This document shows positions 5,098 to 6,100 of a stretch of DNA of 6,100 nt, piece after piece (position 1 is the first letter of the stretch; every line of letters begins with the position of its first letter). Under the pieces are notes generated by a model. It had not been told where the DNA came from and searched no databases. It saw only the letters and a program-made list of their open reading frames with translations. Position numbers and translations under genes: made by a program. The stretch spans positions 1 to 6,100 of the forward strand of contig CALYNW010000068.1 of assembly GCA_945224895.1 (NCBI GenBank), written 5' to 3'. The stretch comes from an uncultured Clostridia bacterium (GTDB lineage Bacteria > Bacillota > Clostridia > Oscillospirales > Acutalibacteraceae).

Positions 5098-6100
5098 TTA
5101 TTTCTCAGCGAAAATCCAAATGGGATACGTCTTAAACGTTTCTTTAATATCATTTGGAAGAGATTCAAATAAATTTAATGCACTTTCTTTATCACCAATT
5201 AATAATAAGCAGCCAATTTTTATTTCTGTTGAATCTGTGTTTTTGTAAATATCATATATATTTTCTTTTTCTTCAATAGTCAGTATCCTTTTTCTCTTCA
5301 AGATTTGCAAATGATTAATGCTTGCTATATCACAATCAAAGTATTCAGCACTGTTTTCACAAATCCAATTTGAAATATCCATAATACATTGATATAAATC
5401 TTCGTTTGGGTGTTCATCATATGCCGATAATAGTTTAATTAATATATCATTTGCTTCACAAAATAATATTTTGCTTTTATTTTTACTTTTCAAATCATCA
5501 ATAATACTTTGATAACAAATATTACTACATTCATTTATTGCATCTTTTGTAAGCAAATAATATTGAGAGGCTTCCACTTTATTGTCTTTTTCATCATTAA
5601 CATACACATCTAAAGTTTTATTAAAAAAGTCATAAACTTCAATACCTTCAGATGTTTTATTAAAAAACAAAAGAAGAACAATATTGGCAACTCTAAACAA
5701 TGAAGCTGTTGGTGGAGCTGATTTAAAGTTCGTTATTGGCTGATTATATGCAAATGCTCTCAACAATAAATTTATTCTTCTGCAATCCTCTTCTGAACAT
5801 TTATCAAGACTTAGATCTTCTTTTACATTTAATTTTTTTAATACATCTTGAATTAGCATATACTCGTCAAGTTGTTTACTAAGAGTTTCTGCTGAAAATC
5901 CACCTTTTTCAAATGCCCCTTTTTTTACCGGGAATGGTATATTTGATATATAAAAACCAGCATTATTAATTGTAGCAATCATAAATTCCAGATCAGTAAT
6001 TCGTTCTTTTAAACTTCCTTTAACCTCAAATTTCAACTTAAGTTTAATTGGTTTAACTTCTTTTTTTTCAGGATTTTCAAATTCAATAATGAATCTATTT
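5098..6100 (-). CDS. Hypothetical soluble helical protein, 5' end outside window
   Basis: The frame is open from the window edge: 333 visible residues up to TAA at 5100-5098. A TTG at 6036 is in frame, but the 21 codons before it (NRFIIEFENPEKKEVKPIKL) are protein-like and contain no stop, so the true start is probably upstream of base 6100. The visible part is rich in Lys, Asn, Ile, Asp and Glu, has no membrane helix or signal peptide, and reads as mainly helical. A segment YMLIQDVLKKLNVKEDLSLDKCSEED (about 96-121) is followed by a hydrophobic stretch VANIVLLLFF. The C-terminal 60 residues (IKIGCLLLIGDKESALNLFE, then FKTYPIWIF) look like a TPR-type helical hairpin ending. I cannot assign a family or an active site. 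Its AT-richness, own terminator and position just upstream of virB6 suggest inserted cargo, possibly a defence or abortive-infection protein; that is a guess from context. Confidence 0.8.
   Translation of the reverse strand, partial: NRFIIEFENPEKKEVKPIKLKLKFEVKGSLKERITDLEFMIATINNAGFYISNIPFPVKKGAFEKGGFSAETLSKQLDEYMLIQDVLKKLNVKEDLSLDKCSEEDCRRINLLLRAFAYNQPITNFKSAPPTASLFRVANIVLLLFFNKTSEGIEVYDFFNKTLDVYVNDEKDNKVEASQYYLLTKDAINECSNICYQSIIDDLKSKNKSKILFCEANDILIKLLSAYDEHPNEDLYQCIMDISNWICENSAEYFDCDIASINHLQILKRKRILTIEEKENIYDIYKNTDSTEIKIGCLLLIGDKESALNLFESLPNDIKETFKTYPIWIFAEK

Noticed and set aside
1..6100. CRISPR array, tRNA/rRNA, insertion sequence, integrase or attachment site
   Set aside because: I saw no regularly spaced repeats, tRNA-like cloverleaf, transposase or recombinase motif, or paired direct repeats marking insertion ends.

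Overview
The window looks like part of a Firmicutes mobile element, most likely an integrative and conjugative element (ICE) in a gut-type Clostridia (Lachnospiraceae or Oscillospiraceae-like). The basis is three consecutive type IV secretion genes of the Tn1549/Clostridioides CTn lineage: a VirB6/TrbL-like membrane protein (CD1112 type), a PrgI-family protein (CD1111 type) and a VirB4-like ATPase (CD1110 type). Strong AGGAGG ribosome-binding sites with TTG and GTG starts also fit low-GC Gram-positives. No taxonomic marker is present, so the organism is an inference. Every supported gene is on the minus strand, so transcription runs from high to low coordinates.

Region by region, in transcription order. 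(1) 6100-5098: the 3' part of an AT-rich gene of unknown function that enters from outside the window and is closed by a hairpin plus U-tract terminator (5060-5020). (2) 5028-4969: a compact control region with a promoter-like pair (TTGCTT, 18 bp, TATAAT) and a perfect 10-bp inverted repeat at the predicted transcription start. (3) 4929-1387: a tight operon of virB6-like, prgI-like and virB4-like genes, with spacings of 17 nt and then a 14-nt overlap. Its composition is visibly richer in GC than the flanks. (4) 1359-1331: a strong minus-strand promoter (TTGACT, 17 bp, extended TATTCT) that starts a new transcription unit just past virB4. (5) 1319-1: an AT-rich operon with a leader that could encode a 34-residue peptide, a 91-residue protein of unknown function, an intra-operon 15-bp inverted repeat, a 119-residue XRE/HigA-like DNA-binding protein, and a two-helix membrane protein cut off by the window edge.

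In related ICEs the core usually runs VirD4 (CD1115), Maff2, VirB6, PrgI, VirB4, then CD1108/CD1107-type proteins. Here neither the upstream nor the downstream partner is present. The three-gene core is bordered on both sides by AT-rich genes with their own transcription signals. The best reading is that accessory cargo, possibly toxin-antitoxin or defence genes, has been inserted on both sides of a transfer-module fragment, so the transfer region is either split or decaying. The leading candidate for something undescribed is the unit below 1359: an XRE regulator between an orphan 91-residue protein and a membrane protein. No function for it can be proved from sequence alone.
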